DNA of 46,235 bases from an uncultured Phascolarctobacterium sp. (lineage in GTDB: Bacteria > Bacillota > Negativicutes > Acidaminococcales > Acidaminococcaceae). The DNA is taken from assembly GCA_900544795.1 (NCBI GenBank), contig UQWM01000018.1, positions 1 to 46,235 on the forward strand, given 5' to 3'. A program made the translations under genes and the position numbers. Within the stretch, counting starts at the first letter, position 1, and the number at the start of each line of letters is the position of its first letter. The notes under the pieces were generated by a model. That model was not told the DNA's origin, searched no databases, and saw only the letters and a list, made by a program, of their open reading frames with translations. Positions 1 through 7,882 of this stretch are shown here, piece after piece.

Positions 1-107
1 GTAAGACCATTAAATATTGTGCCGATAATTTTACACAAGATTTTGGACTTGACTAACTTTTTACAATTAATTTTAATTAAATTATTAGATAATTTATATT
101 TTAATAT

Positions 108-1718
108 CTAAATTTTAGCAACATCTGAGGGAACTGTCAAAAATTGGATGCCCGGATTTCTATCCAAAATCCAATTCAGCGACCATTCATTATTAACTAA
201 AATAACGGGCCGATCCTTTTGATCGTAAACGAGCATTCCACTGTCCAGCCCTTTAATATTATCGATAAGTTTTTTATCTTCGGCATAAACCCAGCGGGCA
301 ACTGTATAAGCTAACTGGTTCATTACAAGCTGCGCGCTGTATTCATTAAGCAAGCGGTACTCTAAAACCTCCAGCTGTAACGTGCCAACCACGCCGACGA
401 TAAAGCTTTCGATCCCGATATCTTTTTGTTCAAAGACCTGGATAGCACCTTCCTGCGCCAGCTGGGTTATACCTTTAACAAATTGCTTGCGTTTTAAAGA
501 ATCCTTCGGCTGTACCCTTGCGAAAATTTCCGGTGGAAAAACAGGGAAATCTTCAAACTGTACTTTCATCTTTTCATCACTTAAAGAATCGCCGATGCCA
601 AAGATACCTGGGTCAAAAACACCGATGATATCTCCCGGATAGGCTTCTTCAACAATTGTGCGTTCCTGTGCCAAAAATTGCTGTGGCTGCGAAAGCTTAA
701 CTACTTTGCCTCCTTGTCTATGGTAAACAGACATCCCCTTTTCAAAGACGCCGGAACAAATACGCATAAACGCAATCCTGTCACGATGGGCAGGATTCAT
801 ATTGGCCTGTATCTTAAAAACAAAAGCCGAGAACTGTTCTGTATCAGGGTCTAATATCTCACCGTTCTGCAAAATACGCGGCTGAGGCTGAGGCGACAGC
901 TCCAGGAATTTTTCTAAAAAGCTGCGTACGCCAAAATTAGTCATGGCACTACCGAAAAACATCGGTGTCAATTCGCCGTTGTTCACCCGTGCCATATCAA
1001 ATTCGTCGCCGGCCATATCTAAAAGTTCGATATCGTTACAAAGATTTTCATATAATTCCTGGCCTAGAGTTTCAATGATCTGCGGATCGTCCAGAGAGCC
1101 AGTAGTAGATTTCAAAATTTTTGAGCCGTGGCTGTTATCATCTTCAAACAGTTCGATCTGCTTTTTAATACGGTCATAAACGCCTTTATAATTGCCGTCA
1201 ATACCGATAGGCCAATTGATAGGATAAGCGTGAATACCCAGCACCTGCTCAAGCTCAGCCATCAAATCAAACGGATTTCTGCCATAACGGTCCAGTTTAT
1301 TAACAAAGGTGAAAATCGGCAGCTTGCGGCGATGGCAGACCCAGAACAATTTTTTTGTTTGCGGTTCGACGCCTTTGGCTGCGTCGATAAGCATTACCGC
1401 ACTGTCGGCGGCCATCAATGTCCGGTAAGTATCTTCTGAAAAGTCTTGATGTCCGGGGGTATCAAGAATATTAACGCGGTGACCGTCGTAATCAAACTGC
1501 AAAACGGAAGATGTTACAGAAATACCACGCTGTTTTTCGATCTCCATCCAATCGGATACAGCATGCTTATTGCTTTTGCGCGCCTTTACAGAGCCTGCCA
1601 GATGTATGGCTCCTCCATATAATAACAATTTTTCAGTTAAAGTAGTTTTGCCAGCGTCAGGATGAGAAATAATGGCAAATGTACGCCGTTTCTCGATTTT
1701 TTCCAACAATTCCTGCAT
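108..1718 (-). CDS. prfC: Peptide chain release factor 3 (RF3)
   Basis: RF3 is a translational GTPase that recycles RF1/RF2 from the ribosome after peptide release. The 536-residue product has the usual length. The P-loop SHPDAGKTT is at about residues 18-26, the G3 motif DTPGHQDF is near residue 87, and the G4 motif NKLDR is near 140, followed by EF-G-like domains II and III. Its G domain begins directly after a short helix, as in RF3 and unlike full-length EF-G. The ATG follows a GGGGGA ribosome binding site and lies 13 bases behind the stop of the preceding small gene, so the two are probably cotranscribed. No strong terminator is visible in the 107 AT-rich bases beyond the stop. Confidence 0.96.
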   Translation of the reverse strand: MQELLEKIEKRRTFAIISHPDAGKTTLTEKLLLYGGAIHLAGSVKARKSNKHAVSDWMEIEKQRGISVTSSVLQFDYDGHRVNILDTPGHQDFSEDTYRTLMAADSAVMLIDAAKGVEPQTKKLFWVCHRRKLPIFTFVNKLDRYGRNPFDLMAELEQVLGIHAYPINWPIGIDGNYKGVYDRIKKQIELFEDDNSHGSKILKSTTGSLDDPQIIETLGQELYENLCNDIELLDMAGDEFDMARVNNGELTPMFFGSAMTNFGVRSFLEKFLELSPQPQPRILQNGEILDPDTEQFSAFVFKIQANMNPAHRDRIAFMRICSGVFEKGMSVYHRQGGKVVKLSQPQQFLAQERTIVEEAYPGDIIGVFDPGIFGIGDSLSDEKMKVQFEDFPVFPPEIFARVQPKDSLKRKQFVKGITQLAQEGAIQVFEQKDIGIESFIVGVVGTLQLEVLEYRLLNEYSAQLVMNQLAYTVARWVYAEDKKLIDNIKGLDSGMLVYDQKDRPVILVNNEWSLNWILDRNPGIQFLTVPSDVAKI

Positions 1719-1731
1719 ATTATCCCCCTAA

Positions 1732-2283
1732 TTATTCCTTATTTTGCATTTCATATATACGATAGGCATCTACTATCTGCTGCAATACATATTCAGGCAC
1801 CGGCGTTTCTGTTTCTATCTGCCCTTTCATATTAAAACGAAAAGCAACATCGTTGAATTTTTCGCCGCCGTAAGTCTCGCAGCTAAAAGTAGTGCGCATA
1901 AATTCATCTTTAAACGTACAATCTTTCAGGTAATTCTTTTTACGCGCCGCATCCCAGTCGCTGTAGATCGCAAAAAGTTTGCGCTGTGCTGCTTCCGGTA
2001 TTTCTTCGCTTGTCACTACTGTTGTTTCCAGTGGCGTACAGTCGAGGTTCTCATAGACTGTACCGTCTGCTAACGTGATAGTTACAGTTAGCACATAGTC
2101 TTTTTCAAAAAACTCGGCTGCCTTGATCTGCCATTTAGCTTGCCATTTACCGATGCAATCGGAACAAACAAAATGTACATCTTTGATATTGGTACTTAAA
2201 AAGTTATCACGGTAATATAATTCATCATTTGGTATAAATTTATTACCACAGTCACTGCAAACTAATGGCAGCGTACGAATCAT
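1732..2283 (-). CDS. Uncharacterised protein with two CxxC pairs, upstream of prfC
   Basis: I do not recognise a named family. The 183-residue product begins MIRTLPLVCSDCG and carries two CSDC pairs within the first 45 residues, spaced like a small zinc-binding knuckle. The rest is an acidic/aromatic domain with no membrane segment or signal peptide. The reading frame stays open upstream through the tRNA-Pro gene, but that extension is artefactual. The ATG at 2283 follows an AGGAGG ribosome binding site by a normal distance, and it lies beyond the tRNA terminator. The 13-base gap to prfC suggests a shared transcript. A zinc-binding role is inferred from the cysteines only. Confidence 0.8.
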   Translation of the reverse strand: MIRTLPLVCSDCGNKFIPNDELYYRDNFLSTNIKDVHFVCSDCIGKWQAKWQIKAAEFFEKDYVLTVTITLADGTVYENLDCTPLETTVVTSEEIPEAAQRKLFAIYSDWDAARKKNYLKDCTFKDEFMRTTFSCETYGGEKFNDVAFRFNMKGQIETETPVPEYVLQQIVDAYRIYEMQNKE

Positions 2284-2306
2284 AGGTGTAAACCTCCTGC
2301 TATAGA

Positions 2307-2345
2307 CAAAAAAATAAGCCTTTACGGGGGTTACCCGTAAAGGCT
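2307..2345 (-). terminator. Intrinsic terminator after tRNA-Pro
   Basis: On the minus strand a perfect 12-bp stem (AGCCTTTACGGG with its complement) and a 5-base loop are followed by a U-rich run. It lies 12 bases after the tRNA 3' end and directly before the ribosome binding site of the next gene, so it can act as terminator or as a partial read-through point. Confidence 0.85.
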
Positions 2346-2357
2346 GGCGATCCGAAA

Positions 2358-2434
2358 TGGTCGGAGCGGCGGGATTCGAACCCACGACCTCTTCCACCCC
2401 AAGGAAGCGCTCTACCAAGCTGAGCCACGCCCCG
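2358..2434 (-). tRNA. tRNA-Pro (anticodon GGG)
   Basis: The minus strand folds as a 77-base tRNA. The acceptor stem CGGGGCG pairs with CGCTCCG (one G-U pair), followed by discriminator A and an encoded CCA. The D arm contains AGCTTGGTAGAGC. The anticodon stem is CTTCC/GGAAG with loop TTGGGGT, giving anticodon GGG for proline codons. The T arm contains GGTTCGAATCC. A consensus promoter precedes it and an intrinsic terminator follows. Confidence 0.97.
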
Positions 2435-2447
2435 AATCACAATGAGT

Positions 2448-2476
2448 ATTATACCCATTCTGCGTCCAAAAGTCAA
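2448..2476 (-). promoter_or_regulatory. SigmaA promoter of tRNA-Pro
   Basis: The minus strand has -35 TTGACT, a 17-base spacer and -10 TATAAT, ending about 14 bases before the tRNA 5' end. This is one of the best promoter matches in the window. Confidence 0.85.
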
Positions 2477-2499
2477 GCGATATTTTACCTGACGGTGTT

Positions 2500-3411
2500 T
2501 TATTTTTCCCTTGCGCCCTCAAGATCAAGCTTTAAAATATGCGACTTGCTGTTCTGACCATGATTTTTAAAAGCTTCGATCATCGCCGAAGCTATTTTTT
2601 GGCAATCTTTGTGAGGATCGGCATAAGCCATCAAAGTAGAACCAGCACCACTAATAATAGCGCCATAGGCCCCATTTGCTTTAGCAGCCGAAAAAACATC
2701 GGCCATGCCAGGGATCAATGGCATACGGTATGGCTGATGCAGACGGTCTTCTAACGCGGCGCTAAGGTATTGATAATCACCGCTCAACAAAGCACCGACA
2801 TAAAGCGCCGTACGGCTGGCGTTAAACACCGCGTCCACATGTGGTATCTGCTGCGGTATAGCCTGACGAGCTTTATGAGTAGAAAGAGGCTGATCCGGTA
2901 CAACTGCTATAAAACAAAGCTCTTGCTGTGGTACAAAGCGCAGTGAATGCGCTCCCTGCTGGTCCATATAGCTGATAGTAATGCCACCTAAAATGGCCGG
3001 CGCTACATTATCAGGATGGCCTTCGATTTCTGTTGCATAATCTAATAGCCGTTCTTTGCTTAAGGTCGCACCTGTCAGCAGATTAGCGGCTGTCAGTCCT
3101 GCAACTATAGCGGTCGAACTGCTGCCCAACCCACGCGATAAAGGGATACTGTTCTGCATCGTCACTTTAAGGCCGATTTTAGCGCCGTTTACTTCGTTCC
3201 AAACTTTCAGGAAAGATAAAAAAGCAAGATTGCGGCCACTGGCACGCAACCGCCCTTCACCCTCGCCAATAACTTCCAGTTCAAATCCCGGCTGTTCCAA
3301 AATCTCAAAGGTAAATTCATTATAAAGATCACAGGCTAAACCTAAAGAGTCATAACCCGGACCACAGTTTGCAGATGTTGCCGGAACGATAACAGTTATT
3401 TTTTTTTCCAT
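2500..3411 (-). CDS. thrB: Homoserine kinase
   Basis: ThrB phosphorylates homoserine with ATP to O-phosphohomoserine, the committed step towards threonine. The 303-residue product is a typical GHMP kinase. It has the N-terminal PATSANCGPGYDSLG segment (residues 10-24), the glycine/serine-rich ATP loop PLSRGLGSSSTA near residue 90, and a C-terminal GAIISGAGSTLMAY motif. The ATG lies 6 bases after the hom stop and its ribosome binding site overlaps the end of hom, so translation is probably coupled. It is the last gene of the ACT protein-hom-thrB operon; the tRNA-Pro promoter begins just beyond its stop. Confidence 0.96.
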   Translation of the reverse strand: MEKKITVIVPATSANCGPGYDSLGLACDLYNEFTFEILEQPGFELEVIGEGEGRLRASGRNLAFLSFLKVWNEVNGAKIGLKVTMQNSIPLSRGLGSSSTAIVAGLTAANLLTGATLSKERLLDYATEIEGHPDNVAPAILGGITISYMDQQGAHSLRFVPQQELCFIAVVPDQPLSTHKARQAIPQQIPHVDAVFNASRTALYVGALLSGDYQYLSAALEDRLHQPYRMPLIPGMADVFSAAKANGAYGAIISGAGSTLMAYADPHKDCQKIASAMIEAFKNHGQNSKSHILKLDLEGAREK

Positions 3412-3417
3412 AATGGC

Positions 3418-4716
3418 CTACTCCAAATCGTGATCTTCAACGTGAATAACGCTGCAAACTTTTTCAACGATCGGCAAAGCTTTTAAGGTTTGTACTGCCA
3501 TCTGCAAATTAAGCTCCGATACCTCATAGGTAATAACGACCAGTTCAGCAACTCCCTTGACCTTGCTTTTTTGAACAACGTTTTTTAAGCTGACACTCTG
3601 CGCTCCGAAAGCAGCAGCAATAGCAGCCAAAACACCGGGTTTATCCTGAACGTGTAAACGGATATAGCACGGCGACATCATATTTTCCAGACTGCACAGA
3701 TGCTTTTCATCAAAGCAGGTGCAGTTAATGCGTCCGTTTGAATTGTGAATGATATTGCGGGCCACATCGATAATATCGCCGCAGACTGCGCTTGCTGTAG
3801 GCATTTGGCCGGCCCCACGCCCCATAAACATAGCGTCGCCAACAGCGTCGCCAGTTACAAAAACAGCGTTAAAAACATCGTTGACACCGGCCAACGGATG
3901 TGATATCGGCAGCATGGTCGGATGCACACAAACACTGACGCCATGCTCAGCGTCATTTTTAGCAACAGCCAGCAACTTAATAACATAACCCAGTTCTTTA
4001 CCGTATTCGATATCGCATAGATCCAAACCATCGATGCCTTCTACTAAAACATCATCCAAATCAATACGTGTGTTGAAAGCGATAGAAGCGAGAATCACCA
4101 GCTTTCTGGCAGCATCCAAACCGCCTACATCAGCCGTAGGGTCGGATTCGGCATAGCCTTTTTCCTGTGCTTCACGCAAAACATCGTTGTAATCCATATG
4201 CTCCTGTGACATTTTTGTAAGCATATAGTTGGTAGTACCGTTGACAATACCCATTACCGAAGTAATTTTATTAGCAGCCAGACAGGATTTAAGCGGACGG
4301 ATAATAGGAATACCACCGCCAACGCCTGCTTCAAACATAAAATCCACCTGATTTTCTTCGGCCAACGGGAAAAGCTCTTTACCGTATTTTGCCAAGACAT
4401 CTTTATTAGCGGTCACCACATTCTTTTTATGCTGCAGTGCCGCCGCAATATATTCCTTCGCCGGATGCTCGCGACCGATAAGCTCGACCACGATATCTAT
4501 TTCAGGATCTTCGACGATGTCTTCAATTTTATCAGTTAAAGTATATTTTTCAGCTAAATCCTTGGCTTTTTGTACGTCACGAACTAAAATTTTAGCAATC
4601 TTGATTGGAACGCCGACTTTTTTCTCTATTTCCACAGCGTTTTCTTCCAAAACGATCAAAACACCGCTGCCGACTGTTCCCGCACCTAAAAGTCCTATTT
4701 TAATGCAGTCTTTCAC
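3418..4716 (-). CDS. hom: Homoserine dehydrogenase with C-terminal ACT domain
   Basis: This enzyme reduces aspartate semialdehyde to homoserine with NAD(P)H, in the aspartate family pathway. The 432-residue product has the Rossmann motif GLLGAGTVGSGV at residues 8-19, the catalytic core with GGGIPIIRPL and DPTADVGGLDAARKL, and an ACT domain from about residue 350. ACT domains in this family mediate threonine feedback control. The start is GTG, placed by an AGGAGG site about 8 bases upstream; no ATG fits better. The gene lies between the ACT regulator-like gene and thrB in one operon. Confidence 0.96.
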   Translation of the reverse strand: MKDCIKIGLLGAGTVGSGVLIVLEENAVEIEKKVGVPIKIAKILVRDVQKAKDLAEKYTLTDKIEDIVEDPEIDIVVELIGREHPAKEYIAAALQHKKNVVTANKDVLAKYGKELFPLAEENQVDFMFEAGVGGGIPIIRPLKSCLAANKITSVMGIVNGTTNYMLTKMSQEHMDYNDVLREAQEKGYAESDPTADVGGLDAARKLVILASIAFNTRIDLDDVLVEGIDGLDLCDIEYGKELGYVIKLLAVAKNDAEHGVSVCVHPTMLPISHPLAGVNDVFNAVFVTGDAVGDAMFMGRGAGQMPTASAVCGDIIDVARNIIHNSNGRINCTCFDEKHLCSLENMMSPCYIRLHVQDKPGVLAAIAAAFGAQSVSLKNVVQKSKVKGVAELVVITYEVSELNLQMAVQTLKALPIVEKVCSVIHVEDHDLE

Positions 4717-4758
4717 AATATCCCCTCCTAATGTTGAAAGCGCATCAACGCTTATGGC

Positions 4759-5202
4759 TTAAACCTGACCCAAAACTTCCAAGCGTTTTACACCGTCGAT
4801 CATACGCAGTTTATCTAATAAAGCTTCTAAATCAATTGTCAGATCTTTAGTTTCAATAGAAATAGTGGTGTTGGCAACACCTTGCAACGGAATGCCCTGG
4901 TTGATGGTCATAATGCTGCCGGAATCGCTGGCCACAGTATTTAAAACTCTGGAAAGAACACCTGCTTTATGCTCAAGTAACAAAGACAGAGTAATGATCT
5001 TTTCTTTACTTGCTTCGTAAAACGGGAATACATAATCTTTATATTTGTAATAAGCGCTGCGGCTTAAACCCATTCTTTCAACCGCTTCGTTGATAGTTTT
5101 GATTTCGCCTCGTTTTAAAATTTCTTTTACTTTGATGGTTTTTTTGATTGCTTCCGGTAAGATTTCTTCACGAACCAGATAAAAAGTAGATTTGTCAGAC
5201 AT
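4759..5202 (-). CDS. HTH-like / ACT domain protein (PheB, UPF0735 family)
   Basis: The 147-residue protein belongs to the PheB/UPF0735 ACT family, whose biochemical role is unsettled. Residues about 33-57 (INEAVERMGLSRSAYYKYKD) look like a helix-turn-helix, and residues about 69-143 form an ACT domain (LLLEHKAGVLSRVLNTV, INQGIPLQGVANTTISIE), a fold that usually binds an amino acid. It is the first gene of the operon with hom and thrB. A role as amino-acid-sensing regulator is therefore attractive but inferred. The ATG follows a GGGAGGA site, and an extended -10 promoter lies about 55 bases upstream. Confidence 0.88.
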   Translation of the reverse strand: MSDKSTFYLVREEILPEAIKKTIKVKEILKRGEIKTINEAVERMGLSRSAYYKYKDYVFPFYEASKEKIITLSLLLEHKAGVLSRVLNTVASDSGSIMTINQGIPLQGVANTTISIETKDLTIDLEALLDKLRMIDGVKRLEVLGQV

Positions 5203-5254
5203 TGATATATTCCTCCCTTTAGTTAAATGTCCATATAGCTTTTACATGTGTTTT

Positions 5255-5263
5255 ATTATATCA
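5255..5263 (-). promoter_or_regulatory. Extended -10 promoter of the ACT-hom-thrB operon
   Basis: The minus strand reads TGATATAAT, an extended -10 element, about 50 bases before the start codon. The -35 region (near TGGCTT at 17-base spacing) is poor, as is usual for extended -10 promoters. Confidence 0.5.
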
Positions 5264-5308
5264 TTGTTTCGTGGTAAAAGCCATATGTTTTAAGATTTTC
5301 TGATGCAA

Positions 5309-5347
5309 ATAAAAAAACAGCCGTTTTTAGTACACAAAAACGGCTGT
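5309..5347 (-). terminator. Terminator after plsY
   Basis: A 12-bp stem on the minus strand (ACAGCCGTTTTT and complement) is followed by seven U residues. It ends the DUF512-cobO-der-plsY operon and lies upstream of the ACT-hom-thrB promoter. Confidence 0.9.
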
Positions 5348-5359
5348 CAGCAAGGTTTT

Positions 5360-5986
5360 TTATTTTTTTTGTAGGTCTTTAGCGTTACCTTGTTTTATTT
5401 TGCTTTCGGTGCCATTTAACAGGCGCTTGATATTCTCGCCGTGGCGTATAACGACGAAACCTCCAGCTACGGCCGCAAAAATTACTAAAGGTTGCGCATA
5501 GCCAAAATAATAGGCAAAAATCGGTGTACAAATAGCAGCTACCACCGAGCCCAGCGAAACATATCGCGTCAGCAGAACTAAAACCAGCCAGACGGCAAAG
5601 CTGGCTACACAGACCTTGGGCATAAAATATAAAATCAGCCCCAGACCGGTAGCGACACCGCGCCCCCCTTTAAAACCTAAAAACATGGAATAATTATGGC
5701 CCAATAAAGCACCGATGCCTGCTGCGACCATTGCTCCCATTGAGTTATGTGTAAAATAAGCCACTAAGGAAACTGCCGCAATGCCTTTCAACATATCGCA
5801 GAGCAATACAACAATGGCCGTTTTACCACCAACAGTACGAAAAACATTTGTCGTGCCTATATTTTTGCTGCCGTATTCACGGATATCAATACCGTGAGCA
5901 GCTTTTACCACCCAAAGTCCACAAGGTATAGAACCGAATGCGTGACCTACAATGAAGCAAACAAGCCAAACTAAGCTTTCTGCCAT
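5360..5986 (-). CDS. plsY: Acyl-phosphate:glycerol-3-phosphate acyltransferase PlsY
   Basis: PlsY makes lysophosphatidic acid from acyl-phosphate and glycerol-3-phosphate, the first acylation in bacterial phospholipid synthesis. The 208-residue integral membrane protein has about five hydrophobic segments. It carries three family motifs: GSIPCG near residue 18, GSKNIGTTNVFRT near residue 39, and the glycine-rich GFKGGRGVATGLG near residue 104. The ATG follows a GGGGGAG site, 12 bases after der. The next acyltransferase of the pathway, plsC, is in the neighbouring operon. Confidence 0.96.
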   Translation of the reverse strand: MAESLVWLVCFIVGHAFGSIPCGLWVVKAAHGIDIREYGSKNIGTTNVFRTVGGKTAIVVLLCDMLKGIAAVSLVAYFTHNSMGAMVAAGIGALLGHNYSMFLGFKGGRGVATGLGLILYFMPKVCVASFAVWLVLVLLTRYVSLGSVVAAICTPIFAYYFGYAQPLVIFAAVAGGFVVIRHGENIKRLLNGTESKIKQGNAKDLQKK

Positions 5987-5998
5987 TTCTCCCCCACC

Positions 5999-7327
5999 TT
6001 AATCTTCTTCGTTTTTACCGCGAATAATCATTTGCAGCGGCGTTCCTTCAAAACCAAAAGCTTCACGTAATTTGTTTTCCAAGTAGCGTTGATACGAAAA
6101 ATGCATGATTTCCGGTTCGTTAACAAAAATAACGAATGTCGGCGGTTTGATTTTAACTTGAGTAGCATACAAAATCTTCAAACGCTGCCCTTTTTCAGAC
6201 GGCGGCGGATTGATAGCGATAGCGTCTTCGACGACCTGATTCAGAACGCTGGTAGAAATACGCATCGCATTCTGCTCTGCTACATAGTGGATAACTTCCG
6301 GTAATCTATGGATGCGCTGTTTAGTCATAGCCGAAACAAAAACTACCGGTGCATATTGCATAAATACTAATTCCCGGCGCAGATCTTCGGTATAGCGCAA
6401 AGTAGAAGTATTGTTTTTCTCGTATAGATCCCATTTGTTGATGACTAAAACAATACCTTTACCGGCTTCATGAGCATAACCGGCAATCTTTTTATCCTGT
6501 TCGGTAACGCCGTCAACAGCGTCTATAACCATTAGTACCACGTCTGAGCGGTCTACTGCCCTCAGTGAACGGATGATGCTGTATTTTTCAATCGGCTCGT
6601 CTATGCGTGCTTTACGGCGCATACCAGCGGTGTCGATAAAAAGGAATTTCTGCCCATCTTTTACTACCGGAGTGTCGATAGCGTCGCGGGTAGTTCCTGC
6701 CACATCGCTGACGATGGAGCGTTCTTCACCGACTAAGGTGTTGAAAATAGAAGACTTGCCTACGTTAGGACGGCCGATCAAAGCAACCTTGATTACGTCT
6801 TCGTCACCATCTTCGCCATAAGCAGCCGTATCCGGGAATTTTTCGACAACAGCGTCCAAAAGATCACCCAGGCCTAAATGATTGGCTGCCGAAATAGGTA
6901 CAGGCTCGCCGATACCCAAATTATAAAATTCAAATATCTCCATTTCCTGCTTAGGAGAATCGGCCTTATTAATAGCTAAAACTATCGGTTTTTTAGATTG
7001 ACGCAACAGCTTAGCCACTTCGGCATCTTCATGGGTAATGCCAGCACGGGCATCACAGACGAATAAAATAACGTCAGCCTCAGCAATAGCGATCTGCGCC
7101 TGCTGGCGAATAGAAACAGCGATCTGATCAGTATTCATGATCTCGATACCACCTGTATCGACCATCATAAATTCGTTATCCAGCCATTCGGCATTCGCAT
7201 ACAAACGGTCGCGGGTAACGCCCGGTGTATCTTCAACGATCGAGATCCTGCTATTGGCAAAAATATTAAATAATGTGGACTTGCCTACGTTAGGCCGCCC
7301 TACGATTGCAACTATCGGTTTTCCCAT
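5999..7327 (-). CDS. der: Ribosome-associated double GTPase Der (EngA)
   Basis: Der is an essential GTPase in 50S subunit assembly. The 442-residue product has two tandem G domains, each with the P-loop GRPNVGKS[T/S] (residues 10-18 and about 186-194), DTAG/DTGG switch motifs and NKxD motifs (NKAD, NKWD), followed by a C-terminal KH-like domain from about residue 355. Length and order are normal. The ATG has only a weak AAAG ribosome binding site, so coupling to the upstream cobO stop (20 bases away) may help. Der beside a DUF512 protein and PlsY is an arrangement I recall from other Firmicutes. Confidence 0.97.
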   Translation of the reverse strand: MGKPIVAIVGRPNVGKSTLFNIFANSRISIVEDTPGVTRDRLYANAEWLDNEFMMVDTGGIEIMNTDQIAVSIRQQAQIAIAEADVILFVCDARAGITHEDAEVAKLLRQSKKPIVLAINKADSPKQEMEIFEFYNLGIGEPVPISAANHLGLGDLLDAVVEKFPDTAAYGEDGDEDVIKVALIGRPNVGKSSIFNTLVGEERSIVSDVAGTTRDAIDTPVVKDGQKFLFIDTAGMRRKARIDEPIEKYSIIRSLRAVDRSDVVLMVIDAVDGVTEQDKKIAGYAHEAGKGIVLVINKWDLYEKNNTSTLRYTEDLRRELVFMQYAPVVFVSAMTKQRIHRLPEVIHYVAEQNAMRISTSVLNQVVEDAIAINPPPSEKGQRLKILYATQVKIKPPTFVIFVNEPEIMHFSYQRYLENKLREAFGFEGTPLQMIIRGKNEED

Positions 7328-7347
7328 AATTCTTTCATCCTCACTCT

Positions 7348-7872
7348 CTAATGGTCGATCCCATCACGGGAGCTGACGCCTTTATGGAAATAATGTTTTA
7401 TTTCCTGCATCTCCGTGACCAGGTCGGCTATAGCGATCAATTCTTTGGGAGCGCTGCGCCCCGTTATAATGATCTCGGTTTTTCCTTTGTATTCTTTTAA
7501 AAACTGGATCACTTCCTGTTTAGGCAGCATATCAGTCGCCAAAACAATATTCAATTCATCTAAAATCAATAAGTCTGTGGCAGCCTCGCTGATGATTCGT
7601 TTAGCTTCTTCCCAGCCGTCACGCACCATTTTGAGATCCGCAGGATCGGGATTATGAAAATTTACGAAAGCGTCACGTCCAACCTGACATAAAGTAAAAT
7701 TGGGAAGATACTGCGCCACCATTGCCTCACCATAACTTGGATCATCTTTCAAAAAAGACAGCATCACCGTTTTAGCTCCGCGTCCGGCAGCCCGCAAAGC
7801 AACGCCCAAAGCAGCGGTTGTTTTGCCTTTACCATCACCGGTATAAACCTGAAGTAAACCATAACCTTTCAT
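7348..7872 (-). CDS. cobO: Cob(I)yrinic acid a,c-diamide adenosyltransferase (CobO/BtuR type)
   Basis: This enzyme transfers the 5'-deoxyadenosyl group of ATP to cob(I)alamin-type corrinoids to make the coenzyme form. The 174-residue product has the P-loop VYTGDGKGKTTAALG near the N terminus, and DLLILDELNIVLATD and EIIITGRSAP motifs typical of the CobA/CobO/BtuR family. The start at 7872 is fixed by GGAGG; a longer upstream reading frame overlaps the preceding gene and was rejected. No other cobalamin genes are in the window, so it may serve corrinoid salvage. It is tightly packed between the DUF512 gene (10-base gap) and der. Confidence 0.92.
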   Translation of the reverse strand: MKGYGLLQVYTGDGKGKTTAALGVALRAAGRGAKTVMLSFLKDDPSYGEAMVAQYLPNFTLCQVGRDAFVNFHNPDPADLKMVRDGWEEAKRIISEAATDLLILDELNIVLATDMLPKQEVIQFLKEYKGKTEIIITGRSAPKELIAIADLVTEMQEIKHYFHKGVSSRDGIDH

Positions 7873-7882
7873 AATCGGCCTC

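Noticed and set aside
1..107. A TTGACT-17-TTTAAT pair on the plus strand and an AT-rich inverted repeat (TTAGATA/TATCTAA) past prfC.
   Set aside because: The promoter-like pair would run antisense into prfC. The repeat has no GC and no U-run, so neither is supported.
2284..2418. Longer open frame of the Cys-pair protein running into the tRNA-Pro gene.
   Set aside because: It crosses the tRNA and its terminator; a clear AGGAGG-ATG start lies at 2283.
5203..5360. T-box or threonine-attenuation leader before the ACT-hom-thrB operon.
   Set aside because: The leader is only about 45 bases with no leader peptide or T-box motif.
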